Shown piece after piece: positions 22,241 through 22,289 of a stretch of 22,289 nucleotides of DNA. The position numbers and the translations under genes were made by a program. The notes under the pieces were generated by a model, which was given only the letters and a program-made list of their open reading frames with translations, ran no database searches and was not told where the DNA came from. Origin of the DNA: an uncultured Eubacteriales bacterium (GTDB taxonomy: Bacteria > Bacillota > Clostridia > Oscillospirales > Oscillospiraceae); NCBI GenBank assembly GCA_900547405.1, contig URGL01000045.1:1-22289 (forward strand), read 5' to 3'. Within the stretch, counting starts at the first letter, position 1. Each line of letters starts with the position of its first letter.

Positions 22241-22289
22241 CCCTCTCCTGGGAGAGGGTGGCAGGGCGAAGCCCTGACGGGTGTGGGGC
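22241..22289 (+). repeat. Double-hairpin intergenic repeat (family 1, CTCTCC subtype), edge copy
   Basis: It reads CCCTCTCC-TG-GGAGAGGG, TGGCAGGGCGAAGCCCTG, then ACGGGTGTGGGGC. It starts 9 nt past the stop of the TrpX-like gene and runs into the window edge. Confidence 0.8.

Overview
The window reads as a stretch of chromosome from a GC-rich, low-redundancy member of the Clostridia, most likely a gut Oscillospirales relative (inference). The grounds are the Firmicutes-type regulation (a tryptophan T-box and textbook TTGACA-17-TATAAT promoters), the glgC-glgD pair (GlgD is a Firmicutes trait), strong AGGAGG ribosome sites, several TTG starts, and GC-rich double-hairpin repeats in most intergenic gaps. 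I see no rRNA, tRNA, CRISPR array, transposase or phage gene.

Layout, left to right. (1) 61-1161: cysK on the minus strand, with a consensus promoter, a 27-bp inverted repeat over the -35 box, and a leader containing an 11-codon peptide with adjacent Cys codons. (2) 1183-1426: repeats and the terminator of the next gene. (3) 1441-2711: a cation diffusion facilitator with its promoter. (4) 2778-6533: a tightly coupled minus-strand operon, acyl-CoA synthetase > DUF1624-type membrane acyltransferase > multipass membrane protein > HD-domain protein, joined by two ATGA overlaps and one 14-nt gap. (5) 6650-12026: five paralogous membrane-anchored SGNH-hydrolase-like genes on the minus strand (called A to E from left to right), separated by repeats. 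(6) 12374-18363: the glycogen region, glgC > glgD > glgA > terminator > MITE-like element > GH13 amylase-like gene > a 54-aa four-cysteine protein. (7) 18466-19062: a GNAT acetyltransferase, divergent from mgtE. (8) 19123-20702: mgtE on the plus strand with a long leader that encodes a 25-aa peptide. (9) 20762-22231: a Trp (UGG) T-box, an 8-codon peptide ending in Trp, and a TrpX-like lipoprotein. Another repeat closes the window.

How the parts may work together. The glycogen genes make and trim alpha-glucan. The five SGNH proteins, the DUF1624 protein and the acyl-CoA synthetase could form an envelope-acylation module (inference). Three unrelated transcripts (cysK, mgtE, trpX) carry well-placed short leader ORFs, and two of them contain the codon for the amino acid made or plausibly transported by the downstream gene. 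The repeats are of at least three kinds, are chained into composite blocks, supply the C-termini of two proteins, and flank members of the SGNH array as direct repeats.
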